Assembly: GCF_001672775.1 (NCBI RefSeq)
Contig: NZ_LZKJ01000085.1
Coordinates: 1 to 64,000 of the forward strand
Origin: Mycobacterium kyorinense
Lineage (GTDB): Bacteria > Actinomycetota > Actinomycetes > Mycobacteriales > Mycobacteriaceae
DNA length: 64,000 nucleotides
Direction: 5' to 3'
Made by a program: the position numbers and the translations under genes
Notes under the pieces: model-generated
Seen by the model: only the letters and a program-made list of their open reading frames with translations
What the model was told of the DNA's origin: nothing
Database searches by the model: none
Shown: one piece after another, positions 9,060 through 17,870 of the stretch
How the letters are laid out: each line of letters begins with the position of its first letter
Numbering within the stretch: position 1 is the first letter of the stretch

Positions 9060-9538
9060 TGGCAACACCGAAGGTCGTCGAGCGATCACGGGTAGTGCCG
9101 ATGGCCGTCGACGACGCGTTTGCCGGCACGCTACCGGTGTCGCTGCCGGCGCTGTTCCGTCGCTGGTACGGGCCCATCCCCCCGATCAAGCAAGTGCGCG
9201 ATCAGACCGGCGAGTGGAACGCTGCCGGGCAGAGTCGCGTCGTGCTGCTGACCGGCGGCGGCAGCATGCGCGAGCAGTTGACTAGTGTCGACCCGCCATG
9301 GTCGTTCAGTTACACGCTGACCGACATCACCGGCCCGATGTCGCCGCTGGTCAGCAAGGTGGAGGGGGAGTGGCTCTTCGCACCGGCGGGTGCGGGGTCG
9401 ACGGTCACCTGGCGGTGGACCATCCACCCGCGGTCGGTGTTGAGCGCTCCGCTGCTGCCAGTGTTCGGCCTGCTGTGGAAGGGCTACGCGCGGCGGGCCC
9501 TTGAGGAGCTCTCGGCGCAATTGACGGGTAGTCGCTAA
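9059..9538 (+). CDS. SRPBCC-fold protein (Rv1060)
   Basis: 159-residue protein with the features of the START/SRPBCC hydrophobic-ligand fold: an N-terminal strand with VDDAFAGTLPV, a middle beta-sheet (WSFSYTLTDITGP, TVTWRW) and a long C-terminal helix (KGYARRALEELSAQL). The ATG at 9059 overlaps the stop of the preceding reductase by one base. It may bind or process a lipid or polyketide-like ligand handled by its operon neighbours; no catalytic residues can be named. Confidence 0.8.
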   Translation: MATPKVVERSRVVPMAVDDAFAGTLPVSLPALFRRWYGPIPPIKQVRDQTGEWNAAGQSRVVLLTGGGSMREQLTSVDPPWSFSYTLTDITGPMSPLVSKVEGEWLFAPAGAGSTVTWRWTIHPRSVLSAPLLPVFGLLWKGYARRALEELSAQLTGSR

Positions 9539-9549
9539 CCTCGGAACCC

Positions 9550-10416
9550 ATGTGCCGACTCTTCGGGCTGCACGCCGGAACCAACGTTGTCACTGCCACC
9601 TTCTGGCTGCTGGACGCTCCGGATAACCTGGCCGCGCAGAGCCGGCGCAACCCGGACGGCACCGGCTTGGGCGTGTTCGACCGGCAGGGGCGGCCGGACG
9701 TGCGTAAGCAGCCGATCGCGGCGTGGCAGGACACCGATTTTGCCGCCGAAGCAAAAGACCTGACCGGCACCACCTTCGTCGCGCATGTGCGCTATGCGAC
9801 CGCCGGGTCGCACGATGTGGTCAACACCCACCCGTTTCTGCAGGACGACCGGATCTTCGCGCACAACGGTGTGCTGGAGGGATTGGATGTGCTCGACGAG
9901 CGGCTGACCGAGCTCGGTGTGGCCGAGCTGGTGCTGGGGCAGACCGACTCCGAGCGTGTGTTCGCGTTGATCACCGCCTCGATCCGCGCAACCGGCGGTG
10001 ACGTGACGGCGGGCATGGTCGACGCGATGCGCTGGCTGGCGGCCAACGTACCGATCTACGCGGTCAACGTGTTGCTGAGCACCGCCACCGATATGTGGGC
10101 GCTGCGCTATCCGGAGTCGCACGAGTTGTACATGTTGGACCGCCGCGACGGAGCGCCCGTACCCGGATTCCACCTGCGCACCAACCGGATTCGGGCGGAC
10201 TCGGAGCAGCTGCGTGGCAGGCCGGCTGTCGTGTTCGCCAGCGAACCGATGAATGACGATCCGCGGTGGCAGCTGATCAGTTCCGGCGAGCTGGTCCACG
10301 TCGACGCCGCCCTGCAGGTCAACCGCGAGGTGGTGCTGCCCGACCCGCCGCAGCACCAACTGCGCCGCGAGGATCTGAGTCCGGCGGTTCAGGCAGCCCA
10401 GCACACTTCGGCGTAA
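9550..10416 (+). CDS. Class II glutamine amidotransferase (YafJ-like, Rv1061)
   Basis: 288-residue Ntn-hydrolase fold amidotransferase. Cys2 (MCRLFG) becomes the N-terminal nucleophile after Met removal; NPDGTG, HVRYAT, THPF and FAHNG are the glutamine-binding motifs of class II GATases. There is no second synthase domain, so it is a stand-alone amidase of the YafJ type whose ammonia acceptor is unknown. It lies 11 bp after the SRPBCC gene. Confidence 0.9.
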   Translation: MCRLFGLHAGTNVVTATFWLLDAPDNLAAQSRRNPDGTGLGVFDRQGRPDVRKQPIAAWQDTDFAAEAKDLTGTTFVAHVRYATAGSHDVVNTHPFLQDDRIFAHNGVLEGLDVLDERLTELGVAELVLGQTDSERVFALITASIRATGGDVTAGMVDAMRWLAANVPIYAVNVLLSTATDMWALRYPESHELYMLDRRDGAPVPGFHLRTNRIRADSEQLRGRPAVVFASEPMNDDPRWQLISSGELVHVDAALQVNREVVLPDPPQHQLRREDLSPAVQAAQHTSA

Positions 10417-10434
10417 GTCGGCCTGGCACACTGC

Positions 10435-11304
10435 ATGACCGTGTCAACCAAACGGGCGCTGGTGCTTGCCGGCGGGGGAGTCGTGGGGATTGCCTGGGAG
10501 ACAGGCATTCTGCGGGGAATCGCCGACGAATCGCCGGAGCTGGCGCGGGCACTGATGAATTCCGACGTGTTAGTGGGAACCTCGGCCGGTTCGGCGGTCG
10601 CCGCGCAGATCAGCAGCGGACTCAGCCTCGACGAGCTGTTTGCGCGACAGGTGCAGGAGAACTCCGCCGAGATCGACCCCGGCGTCGACATCGATGACAT
10701 CGCCGAGCTGTTTCTGACCGCGATGGCCGACCCGGGAATGACGGTCACGCAGAAGCGGCAACGCATCGGGGCGGTCGCGTTGGCCACCGAAACCGTGGCC
10801 GAACCGGTGCGCCGCGAGGTGATCGCTCAGCGGCTGCCCTCGCACGACTGGCCTGAGCGGCCGCTGCGGATCACCGCTATCGACGTCGCCACCGGCGAAC
10901 TCGTCGTGCTGCACCGAGATTGCGGTGTCGGGCTGGTGGACGCGGTGGCGGCCAGCTGCGCGGTTCCTGGGGCCTGGCCGCCGGTGACGGTCGCCGACCG
11001 CCGCTACATGGACGGCGGGATCGGCAGCACGATCAACTTGGACGTGGCTGATGACTGCGGCGCGGCGGTGGTGCTGGTGCCCGCCGGCGCGTCGGCGCCG
11101 TCGTCGTTCGGCCCGGGGCCAGCTGCCGAGATCGCGGCGTTTAGCGGTGCGGCGCTGGGAGTTTTCGCCGACGACGAGTCGCTGGCGGCGTTCGGCGCCA
11201 ACCCGCTGGACCCGCGCTGCCGGACCGCGTCGGCGCGGGCCGGGCGTGCGCAGGGCCGTCGTGAGGCTGCGGCGGTGGCGGCGTTTCTCAACGGGCTCAG
11301 CTGA
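10435..11304 (+). CDS. Patatin-like phospholipase (Rv1062)
   Basis: 289-residue patatin-fold lipid acyl hydrolase. The oxyanion loop GGGVVG is at residues 13-18, the nucleophile S50 lies in GTSAGS, and the catalytic Asp is D193 in MDGG: a Ser-Asp dyad. No signal peptide is visible. It is the last gene of the plus-strand run from fadD14 and converges with a second, unrelated-length patatin, as in M. tuberculosis Rv1062/Rv1063c. Confidence 0.92.
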   Translation: MTVSTKRALVLAGGGVVGIAWETGILRGIADESPELARALMNSDVLVGTSAGSAVAAQISSGLSLDELFARQVQENSAEIDPGVDIDDIAELFLTAMADPGMTVTQKRQRIGAVALATETVAEPVRREVIAQRLPSHDWPERPLRITAIDVATGELVVLHRDCGVGLVDAVAASCAVPGAWPPVTVADRRYMDGGIGSTINLDVADDCGAAVVLVPAGASAPSSFGPGPAAEIAAFSGAALGVFADDESLAAFGANPLDPRCRTASARAGRAQGRREAAAVAAFLNGLS

Positions 11305-11312
11305 TCACCGGC

Positions 11313-12356
11313 TTAGCTATCCACCTCGGCTGAATCCAGCGTGTCCAACGTGCGGCTGGCCAGCATGCGGCCGATGTCGATCACCTCGGCCGCGCGATGG
11401 AATTCGAGACTGCGGCAGACCGACCGCGGCACCTCGATCAGCAGGTCCGGTGGATACGCCGCCAGGATATGACGGGCCAGCGCAGCCTGTGCAATGTCGA
11501 TGGTGCGGTTCATCACCTCGAACCGGCCGCCCAACTTGGGCGCCTCAGGCAGCTCCTCCTCGTCGTCGAAAGACGGCTCGACGGCTGCGGTTTCGGCCTC
11601 GGGTTCGGGATTGGACCCGCCGAACCGGCTCAGCACCGCCCGCGCTGCCGGCAACTCGAGCAGCGCAGACGTGCTGTGCACCATGCGATTCAGCCATTCG
11701 GCCGCCGACCGGGATTCGGCCTCGCGCTCGCCCTCGGTCTCGCTGCCGCTCACACTGACCGCGATCGTCAAATCGGCATTGACCGCAGCGATCGGCGCCA
11801 TCGGCAGCGGATCGAGGATGCCGCCGTCGGCGAGCAGTCGTCCGTCGATCACGTGCGGTGCAATCACGCCGGGGATGGCGATCGAGGCGCGGATGGCTTC
11901 GTCGACCGGGCCGCGCTGTAGCCACACCGACTTTCCGGCGATCAGGTCGGTGGTCACCGCCGTGTAGGGGATCGGCAATTCTTCGATGACGACCGAACCG
12001 AGGATGTCGCGCACCGCGGCGAGGATCTTCTCGGCCCGCAGCACTCCCGCAGCGGTGATGGACGGGTCGAGCAACCGCAACACTGCCCGTTGGGTCAGCG
12101 CCTTGGCCCAGTCGGCGAAGTCGTCGAGCCGCCCGGCCGCCTGCAGGCCACCGACCAGCGCGCCCATCGAGGAGCCGGCGATGCCGACGATCTCGTAGCC
12201 GCGGTCGCGCAGCTCGTCGATCACCCCGATGTGGGCATAGCCCCGCGCTCCGCCGCTACCTAGCGCCAGCGCCACCCGGGTCGGCGACGAGCCGACCGCC
12301 CGGTGAGCGTCGAGCGGCCCGAAACCCGGGGCACGCAGTGCATCGGTGTGCGGCAT
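11313..12356 (-). CDS. Patatin-like phospholipase / NTE family esterase (Rv1063c)
   Basis: 347-residue patatin. GSGGARG (33-39) is the oxyanion loop, S63 in GSSMG the nucleophile and ADGGILDP the Asp motif, closer to the RssA/YchK type than the neighbouring patatin. An acidic low-complexity insert (DDEEELPEAP) lies in the C-terminal third. Only 8 bp separate its stop from that of the convergent patatin. Confidence 0.92.
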   Translation of the reverse strand: MPHTDALRAPGFGPLDAHRAVGSSPTRVALALGSGGARGYAHIGVIDELRDRGYEIVGIAGSSMGALVGGLQAAGRLDDFADWAKALTQRAVLRLLDPSITAAGVLRAEKILAAVRDILGSVVIEELPIPYTAVTTDLIAGKSVWLQRGPVDEAIRASIAIPGVIAPHVIDGRLLADGGILDPLPMAPIAAVNADLTIAVSVSGSETEGEREAESRSAAEWLNRMVHSTSALLELPAARAVLSRFGGSNPEPEAETAAVEPSFDDEEELPEAPKLGGRFEVMNRTIDIAQAALARHILAAYPPDLLIEVPRSVCRSLEFHRAAEVIDIGRMLASRTLDTLDSAEVDS

Positions 12357-12407
12357 TCCCTCATTGTCCTGCTACGCCCGCGGCCCTTTATTACAGCGTG
12401 ATCCGAA

Positions 12408-12815
12408 TCAACCGCACTCGTCGTCGGCGGCCGCGCGCACCGCGACGATCACCGCGGCCTGCTGCGCCGGACGCAGCTGCGCCCACGCCGTATTCCAGGT
12501 GCCGGCCCCACCGGCTCCGGGCGCCTGAACGGTGGCGAGATACGGCTCGATCATGCTTTGGCGATCACCCGGTCGGTCCTGCATCCAGGTCTTGGCAGCA
12601 TGGCAGGCCTGGAAATACTCCTCTTCGCTGGATGCGGCCGGCACGTTGACGGCGGTCGTCACTCCGGCGGGCGACACCGCGATGGTGCCCACGGGCAACG
12701 AGGCCGCGCTACCGGGCGGCGCCGGTGCTTTGATGCTGTGCTGCGCCGAGCAGCCGGCCGCCGCGGTGACGACGACCGCGCCCCACGCCGCGAGGCGATA
12801 CGGGCACCGATGCAC
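12408..12815 (-). CDS. lpqV: Lipoprotein LpqV
   Basis: 135-residue lipoprotein. After a hydrophobic signal of about 20 residues, the lipobox AAGC places the lipidated Cys at residue 22. The mature domain has two further cysteines (FQACHAAK and the C-terminal DDECG) and no recognised enzyme motif. Order with Rv1063c and the divergent dioxygenase matches Rv1064c. Function unknown. Confidence 0.87.
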   Translation of the reverse strand: MHRCPYRLAAWGAVVVTAAAGCSAQHSIKAPAPPGSAASLPVGTIAVSPAGVTTAVNVPAASSEEEYFQACHAAKTWMQDRPGDRQSMIEPYLATVQAPGAGGAGTWNTAWAQLRPAQQAAVIVAVRAAADDECG

Positions 12816-12843
12816 CCCGTCAATCTATGCAAGACTGTGCCCC

Positions 12844-12885
12844 GTGATGGAGCGAATCGACTTTCGGGAGTGTTGTCGGGGCTGA
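12844..12885 (+). CDS. Leader peptide with Cys-Cys, upstream of cysteine dioxygenase
   Basis: A 13-codon ORF, GTG then ATG-GAG..., ending GAG-TGT-TGT-CGG-GGC-TGA (MERIDFRECCRG if the ATG at 12847 is used). It lies 46 bp before the dioxygenase start. AAGACT (12831-12836) is a weak -10 whose +1 would be about the GTG, fitting leaderless translation. Known mycobacterial poly-cysteine leaderless short ORFs act as cysteine-responsive attenuators of sulfur genes; assignment here is by analogy. A GGGGC-TGACC-GCCCC hairpin overlaps its stop. Confidence 0.6.
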   Translation: MMERIDFRECCRG

Positions 12886-12930
12886 CCGCCCCCCGCCCCC
12901 TGTCTGCTCATCCATTCTGGAGTGTCTTCC

Positions 12931-13479
12931 ATGCTTTCCTCTGTTGCTGACCCTGTGCTGCCGCGCCCGTCCCTGGCCGGGGCCACCCGGCTTCGGCTGC
13001 CCGATCTGCTGCACGCCACCGACCGCACCGCCGACGACGTGCTCAGCGGCCACTACGACCACGTGCTGCCGGCGGGCGGCGTGCCCGCCGACGGCCGCTG
13101 GTTTTCCCGCCTGCACACCGACGACGAAATCGACATCTGGTTGATCAGCTGGGTTCCCGGCCACGCCACCGAACTGCACGACCACGGCGGGTCGCTGGGC
13201 GCCTTGACGCTGTTGTCCGGCTCGCTGGACGAGTTCCGTTGGGACGGCGAACAGTTGCGCCGGCGGCGTCTTGACGCCGGCGATCAGGCCGGCTTCCCGC
13301 TGGGCTGGGTGCATGACGTGGTCTGGGCGCAAAACGACGTCCCGGCGGGGCCGACGCTGAGCGTGCATGCGTATTCGCCGCCGCTGACCGTGATGTCCTA
13401 CTACCAGGTCACCGGCCGCAACACGCTGCGTCGCGCGCGCACCGAGCTGACCGATCAGCCGGAGCGGTCCGGCCGATGA
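12931..13479 (+). CDS. Cysteine dioxygenase-like cupin (Rv1065)
   Basis: 182-residue cupin with the cysteine dioxygenase iron triad: H83 and H85 (ELHDHGG) and H146 (SVHAYS). The reaction would be O2-dependent oxidation of cysteine to cysteine sulfinate. I prefer the ATG at 12931, which has GGAG 9 bp upstream, over an in-frame GTG at 12922 directly abutting that site. It overlaps the rhodanese gene by 4 bp. The preceding Cys-Cys leader ORF suggests control by cysteine level. Confidence 0.9.
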   Translation: MLSSVADPVLPRPSLAGATRLRLPDLLHATDRTADDVLSGHYDHVLPAGGVPADGRWFSRLHTDDEIDIWLISWVPGHATELHDHGGSLGALTLLSGSLDEFRWDGEQLRRRRLDAGDQAGFPLGWVHDVVWAQNDVPAGPTLSVHAYSPPLTVMSYYQVTGRNTLRRARTELTDQPERSGR

Positions 13480-13856
13480 GCCGCGTCGACCGGGTACTGG
13501 ACGCGGCCCGCACCAGGCTGCGCCGGCTGACCGCCGCCGAGTTGCCCGGCGCGCTGCGTCGCGGCGCCGTGCTCGTCGACATCCGGCCGCAGGCCCAGCG
13601 CGCACACGAGGGCGACGTGCCGGGGGCGTTGGTGATCGAACGCAACGTGCTGGAGTGGCGCTGCGACCCCACCAGCGACGCCCGACTGCCACAAGCCGTC
13701 GGCGACGACGTCGAGTGGGTGATCCTCTGCTCGGAGGGCTACACCTCCAGCCTGGCCGCGGCCGCGCTGCAAGACCTGGGTCTGCACCGGGCCACCGACG
13801 TCGTCGGCGGCTATCACGCGCTGGCCGCGGCAGGTGTGCTGGTCAGCGGTGGGTGA
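13476..13856 (+). CDS. Rhodanese-like sulfurtransferase (Rv1066)
   Basis: 126-residue single rhodanese domain. The active-site loop is C85-S-E-G-Y-T-S, with the substrate-binding [18 protein letters not shown] segment upstream. It would move sulfane sulfur through a persulfide on C85. The ATG overlaps the dioxygenase stop (ATGA), so the two form a translationally coupled pair: the dioxygenase removes thiol sulfur and the rhodanese handles downstream sulfur. Its 3' end overlaps the convergent echA8 by 14 bp. Confidence 0.92.
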   Translation: MSRVDRVLDAARTRLRRLTAAELPGALRRGAVLVDIRPQAQRAHEGDVPGALVIERNVLEWRCDPTSDARLPQAVGDDVEWVILCSEGYTSSLAAAALQDLGLHRATDVVGGYHALAAAGVLVSGG

Positions 13857-14616
13857 AGTTGGGCGGCCGTTTCTCGATGAACGCGGCCATTCCCTCGGAC
13901 TGGTCGTCGGTCGCGAAAGCCGAATGAAATAGCCGCCGTTCGTACAGCAGCCCCTCGGCCAGGGTGGATTCAAACGACCGGTTGACGGCTTCCTTGGCCA
14001 TCCGCGCGGCCGACAGCGACATCCCCGCAATGGTGGTGGCGACGGCCTTGGCCTCGGTGAGCAGGTCGTCGGCGGGCACCACCCGCGACACCAGTCCGCT
14101 GCGCTCGGCCTCGGCGGCGTCGATGGTCCGGCCGGTCAGGATCAGGTCCATTGCTTTGGCTTTCCCGATGGCCCGGGTCAACCGCTGCGAACCGCCCATG
14201 CCGGGCAGCACGCCGAGTTTGATCTCCGGCTGTCCGAATTTCGCTGTGTCGGCGGCGATCAGCAGATCGCACATCATCGCCAGCTCGCATCCGCCGCCCA
14301 GCGCATGCCCGGCCACCGCGGCGATCGTCGGCGTCCGTACCGCAGCGAGCTTGCCCCAGGCGGCGAAGAAGTCGGAGCTGAAAACGTCGGCGAAAGACAG
14401 CTCCGACATCTCCTTGATGTCGGCGCCGGCGGCGAACGCCTTGGCCGAACCGGTGATGATGATCGCCCCGATCCCCGGATCGCTATCGAATTCGGCTGCG
14501 GCGCTGGTCAGTTCGGTCATCACCTGGCTGTTGAGTGCATTGAGCGCCTGCGGCCGGTTCAACGTGATCGTGCCGACCCGCCCGTCGCGCTCAACCAGGA
14601 TCGTCTCGTAGGTCAT
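13843..14616 (-). CDS. echA8: Enoyl-CoA hydratase EchA8
   Basis: 257-residue crotonase, the exact usual length. Both catalytic glutamates are present: E111 (GGGCELAMM) and E131 (GQPEIKLG), with the oxyanion segment [11 protein letters not shown]. It hydrates trans-2-enoyl-CoA in beta-oxidation. Its ATG overlaps the stop of a 17-codon mini-ORF in the MIRU-type repeat between it and echA9, so translation can pass from echA9 through the repeats. Confidence 0.95.
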   Translation of the reverse strand: MTYETILVERDGRVGTITLNRPQALNALNSQVMTELTSAAAEFDSDPGIGAIIITGSAKAFAAGADIKEMSELSFADVFSSDFFAAWGKLAAVRTPTIAAVAGHALGGGCELAMMCDLLIAADTAKFGQPEIKLGVLPGMGGSQRLTRAIGKAKAMDLILTGRTIDAAEAERSGLVSRVVPADDLLTEAKAVATTIAGMSLSAARMAKEAVNRSFESTLAEGLLYERRLFHSAFATDDQSEGMAAFIEKRPPNFTHR

Positions 14617-14740
14617 TAGCGCTGCTCCTCCTCATCGCTTCGCTCTGCATCGTCGTCAGCGCGGGTCATTAGCGCTGCTCCTCCTCATCGCTCCGCTCTG
14701 CATCGTCATCAGCGCGGGTCATCAGCGCCGCTCCTCCTCG
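14611..14740 (-). repeat. MIRU-type tandem repeat, 53-bp unit, about 2.5 copies
   Basis: Two full 53-bp units (14611-14663, 14664-14716) and a partial third running into the end of echA9. On the minus strand each unit encodes the same 17-codon [20 protein letters not shown], at 14669-14722 and 14616-14669, with stop and next start overlapping by one base (TGATG or TAATG). The AGGAGGAG inside each unit is a ribosome site for the next ORF. These are hallmarks of mycobacterial interspersed repetitive units. Confidence 0.88.
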
Positions 14741-15774
14741 AAAGTCAGATCAGGTTCTGCCGGCGCGAAATACGCCTCGACATCCGCGGCGCTGACCTCG
14801 GGCAGCGACGCCGGATTCCACTGCGGGTTTCGGTCCTTGTCGACCAGTTGGGCGCGGATGCCCTCCACTAAATCGTGTGAGCGCAGCGAACCGCAGGACA
14901 CCCGATATTCCTGCGTCAACACGTCTTCCAGGGTGTCCAGCTTCGCGGCGCGGCGCACCGACTCCAACGTCACCGACAACGCGACGGGGGAGCGCGTGGC
15001 GATCACGTTGGCGGCATCGTTGGCCGGCCCGGCATCATGACCGCGCAGCGCGGCGACGATATCGGCGACAGTGTCGCCGTCGTAGCATTCGTCGATCCAT
15101 TCCCGGTGTGCGGCAAGGTCACTCGGTGGCGGCTCGACGGCATGCTCGGCGAGGGCGCGCTCGATGCCCTCGGCGACGATCGACCGGCCGAACGCGTCCA
15201 GCTCGCCGTGTGGCAGGTAGTGGTCGGCGAACCCCAGCGCGATGGCGTCGGCGCCGGTGAACGGCGCCCCGGTCAGGGCCGCATGCAGACCCAGCGAGCC
15301 TGGGGCGCGCGACAGCAGATACGTGCCGCCGACGTCGGGAATGAACCCGATGCCCACCTCGGGCATCGCCATTTTGGTGGTATCGGTGACGACCCGGGTG
15401 TTGGCGTGGCAGCCGACGCCCACACCGCCGCCCATCACGATGCCGTCCATCAACGACACATACGGTTTGGCGAACCGTCCGATCTGGGCGTTCAGCAAGT
15501 ACTCGTCGTACCAGAACCGCCGCGCGGCCACGCCGTCGGCGCGCGCACTGTGATAGATCGCCACCACATCGCCGCCCGCGCACAAACCGCGTTCGCCGGC
15601 CCCAGCCAAGACGACGGCCCGCACCGCATCGTCTTGCTCCCACTCGGTCAGCACCGCGCTCAGCACGGTGACCATGTTCTGGTTCAGCGAGTTGATCGCC
15701 TTGGGGCGGTTGAGGGTCACGAAGCCGATGCCGTCGTCGACGCGGGTCAAGATCTCATCGGATTCGCCCGTCAC
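14722..15774 (-). CDS. echA9: 3-hydroxyisobutyryl-CoA hydrolase / enoyl-CoA hydratase EchA9
   Basis: 350-residue crotonase-superfamily protein of the HIBCH branch: GGGVGVG, MPEVGIGFIPDVGG with E139 and D147, and the longer C-terminal region of the hydrolases. Its likely reaction is hydrolysis of 3-hydroxyisobutyryl-CoA in valine catabolism, although the gene carries an ech name. The GTG at 15774 (VTGESDE) is preferred for its GGGAGA ribosome site and its fit to the family. Its last codons lie within a partial MIRU unit. Confidence 0.9.
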   Translation of the reverse strand: MTGESDEILTRVDDGIGFVTLNRPKAINSLNQNMVTVLSAVLTEWEQDDAVRAVVLAGAGERGLCAGGDVVAIYHSARADGVAARRFWYDEYLLNAQIGRFAKPYVSLMDGIVMGGGVGVGCHANTRVVTDTTKMAMPEVGIGFIPDVGGTYLLSRAPGSLGLHAALTGAPFTGADAIALGFADHYLPHGELDAFGRSIVAEGIERALAEHAVEPPPSDLAAHREWIDECYDGDTVADIVAALRGHDAGPANDAANVIATRSPVALSVTLESVRRAAKLDTLEDVLTQEYRVSCGSLRSHDLVEGIRAQLVDKDRNPQWNPASLPEVSAADVEAYFAPAEPDLTFEEERR

Positions 15775-15994
15775 GCGCGTGGTCTCCCCTCGGTGGAAGC
15801 GGCTTTCGTCGGCCAAGCCTTGACGAGCAATCTAGATCGTTACCCGTATCTGCGCGCCCGCGGGTAAGGTTTAGCTGGAGAAGGTCCGGACCATAGCTGC
15901 AAAGCCCACCTGGTAGCTGGGAACTCGGCCGGACCACCGTTCGTTGAGCAGGTGTTCGCACAGCTCGAGTCACAGCACAAGAGAGGATCCGACG

Positions 15995-16849
15995 GTGCGG
16001 GAGACTAGCAACCCGGTATTTCGCTCGCTGCCCAAACAGCAGGGTGGGTACGCGCAATTCGGTACGGGAGCGGCTGCCGCCGCGTCCCAGTACGGGCATC
16101 AGACGGACCCGTATGCGGCTCCGTATGTCGACCAGCGGGCAGCCGTTTCCCGCCCGCTGACCATCGACGACGTCGTCACCAAGACCGGGATCACACTGGC
16201 TGTGCTATCGGCCGTCGCCGTCGTGTCTTACTTCCTGGTGGCCGGCAACATGGCGTTGGCCATGCCGTTCACCTTCGTCGGTGCCTTCGGCGGCCTGGCG
16301 CTGGTGCTGGTCGCCATGTTCGGGCGCAAGCAGGACAACCCGGCGATCGTGTTGACCTACGCCGCGCTCGAGGGGCTGTTCCTCGGCGCTATCTCGTTCG
16401 TTCTGGCCAACGTCGCGGTGTCGAGCACCAACGCCGGGGTGTTGATCGGGCAGGCGATTCTGGGCACGTTTGGCGTGTTCTTCGGAATGCTGGTCGTCTA
16501 CAAGACCGGCGCCATCCGCGTCACCCCGAAGTTCTCCCGGATGATCGTGGCCGGCCTGTTCGGTGTGCTGGCCCTGATGCTCGGCAACCTGGTGCTGGCG
16601 ATGTTCGGTGTCGGCGGCGGTGAGGGCATGGGGCTGCGCAGCGGCGGTCCGCTGGCCATCATCTTCTCGCTGGTCTGCATCGGCCTGGCGGCGTTCAGCT
16701 TCCTGATCGACTTCGACGCGGCCGACCAGATGATCCGCGCCGGGGCGCCCGAGAAGGCGGCCTGGGGTGTCGCGCTGGGGCTGACCATCACGCTGGTCTG
16801 GCTCTACATCGAGATCCTGCGTCTGCTCAGTTACCTGCAAAGCGACTAG
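15995..16849 (+). CDS. Bax inhibitor-1/YccA family membrane protein (Rv1072)
   Basis: 284-residue multispanning protein. A polar N-terminus of about 65 residues (RETSNPVFRSLP, then a Q/Y/A-rich stretch) is followed by seven hydrophobic segments; the last are separated by FDAADQMIRAGAPEKAAW, with the acidic residues conserved in actinobacterial Bax-inhibitor proteins. Probable inner-membrane channel or stress protein. The GTG at 15995 has AGAGGA at good spacing. A strong terminator follows. Confidence 0.92.
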   Translation: MRETSNPVFRSLPKQQGGYAQFGTGAAAAASQYGHQTDPYAAPYVDQRAAVSRPLTIDDVVTKTGITLAVLSAVAVVSYFLVAGNMALAMPFTFVGAFGGLALVLVAMFGRKQDNPAIVLTYAALEGLFLGAISFVLANVAVSSTNAGVLIGQAILGTFGVFFGMLVVYKTGAIRVTPKFSRMIVAGLFGVLALMLGNLVLAMFGVGGGEGMGLRSGGPLAIIFSLVCIGLAAFSFLIDFDAADQMIRAGAPEKAAWGVALGLTITLVWLYIEILRLLSYLQSD

Positions 16850-16869
16850 CTTTCGCCCAAGGGGGTCGG

Positions 16870-16900
16870 AGGCCGGCACGCACAGCGTGCCGGCCTTTTA
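16870..16900 (+). terminator. Rho-independent terminator after the Bax-inhibitor gene
   Basis: A 10-bp perfect GC-rich stem (GGCCGGCACG/CGTGCCGGCC) with loop CACAG, followed by TTTTA, 20 bp past the stop codon. It is the clearest intrinsic terminator seen in the window. Confidence 0.92.
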
Positions 16901-16917
16901 CTTTGCGGCGATTTGCT

Positions 16918-16980
16918 CGTTGACTCTGCGGTGAGCAGGCAAGCTACTCGCACTTTTGCCTGGTAGGCGCAGAGTCAACG
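16918..16980. repeat. 63-bp long-hairpin repeat, copy 1 (upstream of the nuclease-like gene)
   Basis: Perfect 13-bp terminal inverted repeats CGTTGACTCTGCG/CGCAGAGTCAACG enclose an inner stem CAGGCAA/TTGCCTG. It is 62/63 identical to the copy at 17854-17916 and in the same orientation. The two copies bracket one gene. Confidence 0.93.
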
Positions 16981-17012
16981 CGAATGTCGGTGTGGGTTGG
17001 CAACATGCCCGC

Positions 17013-17870
17013 ATGGCCGAGTGGGCAACACAGCCGTTCATCGGTTCCGAGGCGCGCGCCGCGGGCGTGGTCAGCTGGCACGAGCTGGACAGGTACTTCA
17101 CGGCGATCATGCCGAACGTCTACTTCGACCATCGGTTGCAGCCCTCGTTGCGGCAACGCATTCTGGCGGCGTGGCTGTGGTCCCAGCGCGGCGGCGTCAT
17201 CGCCGGCGTCGCCGCGTCCGCCCTGCATGGTGCGAAGTGGGTGGATGACGATGTCATTGTGGAGTTGATTTGGCGCAACGCCAGGGCGCCTCAGGGTGTG
17301 AAGACTCGGCACGAGCTGTTGTGGGATGAGGAAAGCCAGCAGCTCGGCGGACTTTGCGTAACAACGCCCGAACGCACCGCCTTCGATCTGGCTAGACGCG
17401 GAACCATCGGGCAGGCTGTCGCCAGGCTCGACGCGCTGGCCCGGGCCACCGATTTCAAGATCGGCGAAGTCGCGGAGCTCGCCGGCCGCCACCCGCATAC
17501 GCGCGGTCTACGTCAACTGGAGCGGGCGCTTGACCTCGTCGACTCCGGCGCGCAATCTCCGAAGGAAACGTGGCTGCGGCTACTTCTCATCAACGCTGGC
17601 TTCCCCCGGCCGCAGACCCAGATCCCGGTGCTAAGCCCGGACGGCTACCCGCTGTACTACCTGGATATGGGCTGGCAAGACATCATGCTGGCCGTCGAAT
17701 ACGACGGCGACCACCATCGCACCAACAGGCCGCAGTACGTATGGGACGTCGACCGGCTGGAGTACATCCAACGAGTCGGCTGGACGCACATCAAAGTGCT
17801 GGCCGAGCATCGCGGCTGTGATGTCGTGCAGCGAGTCCAGCGCGCCTGGGACGCGTTGACTCTGCGGTGA
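17013..17870 (+). CDS. Nuclease-like protein (AbiEi/DUF559-type, Rv1073)
   Basis: 285-residue protein of a mycobacterial multicopy family. The N-terminal half looks like the winged-helix and adjoining domain of AbiEi-type proteins (EARAAGVVSWHELDRYF, TTPERTAFDLARRG). The C-terminal 90 residues resemble the Vsr/DUF559 endonuclease fold: a helix with ETWLRLLL, then D in YLDMGW, then VEYDGDHHR and a terminal helix. The usual active-site lysine is not obvious. Its last residues (LTLR and stop) are encoded inside the downstream 63-bp repeat. Position matches Rv1073. Function unproven. Confidence 0.78.
   Translation: MAEWATQPFIGSEARAAGVVSWHELDRYFTAIMPNVYFDHRLQPSLRQRILAAWLWSQRGGVIAGVAASALHGAKWVDDDVIVELIWRNARAPQGVKTRHELLWDEESQQLGGLCVTTPERTAFDLARRGTIGQAVARLDALARATDFKIGEVAELAGRHPHTRGLRQLERALDLVDSGAQSPKETWLRLLLINAGFPRPQTQIPVLSPDGYPLYYLDMGWQDIMLAVEYDGDHHRTNRPQYVWDVDRLEYIQRVGWTHIKVLAEHRGCDVVQRVQRAWDALTLR

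Noticed and set aside
13857..14616. PE_PGRS genes expected between Rv1066 and Rv1070c
   Set aside because: The rhodanese and echA8 genes overlap directly; no PE_PGRS or Rv1069c-like sequence is present.
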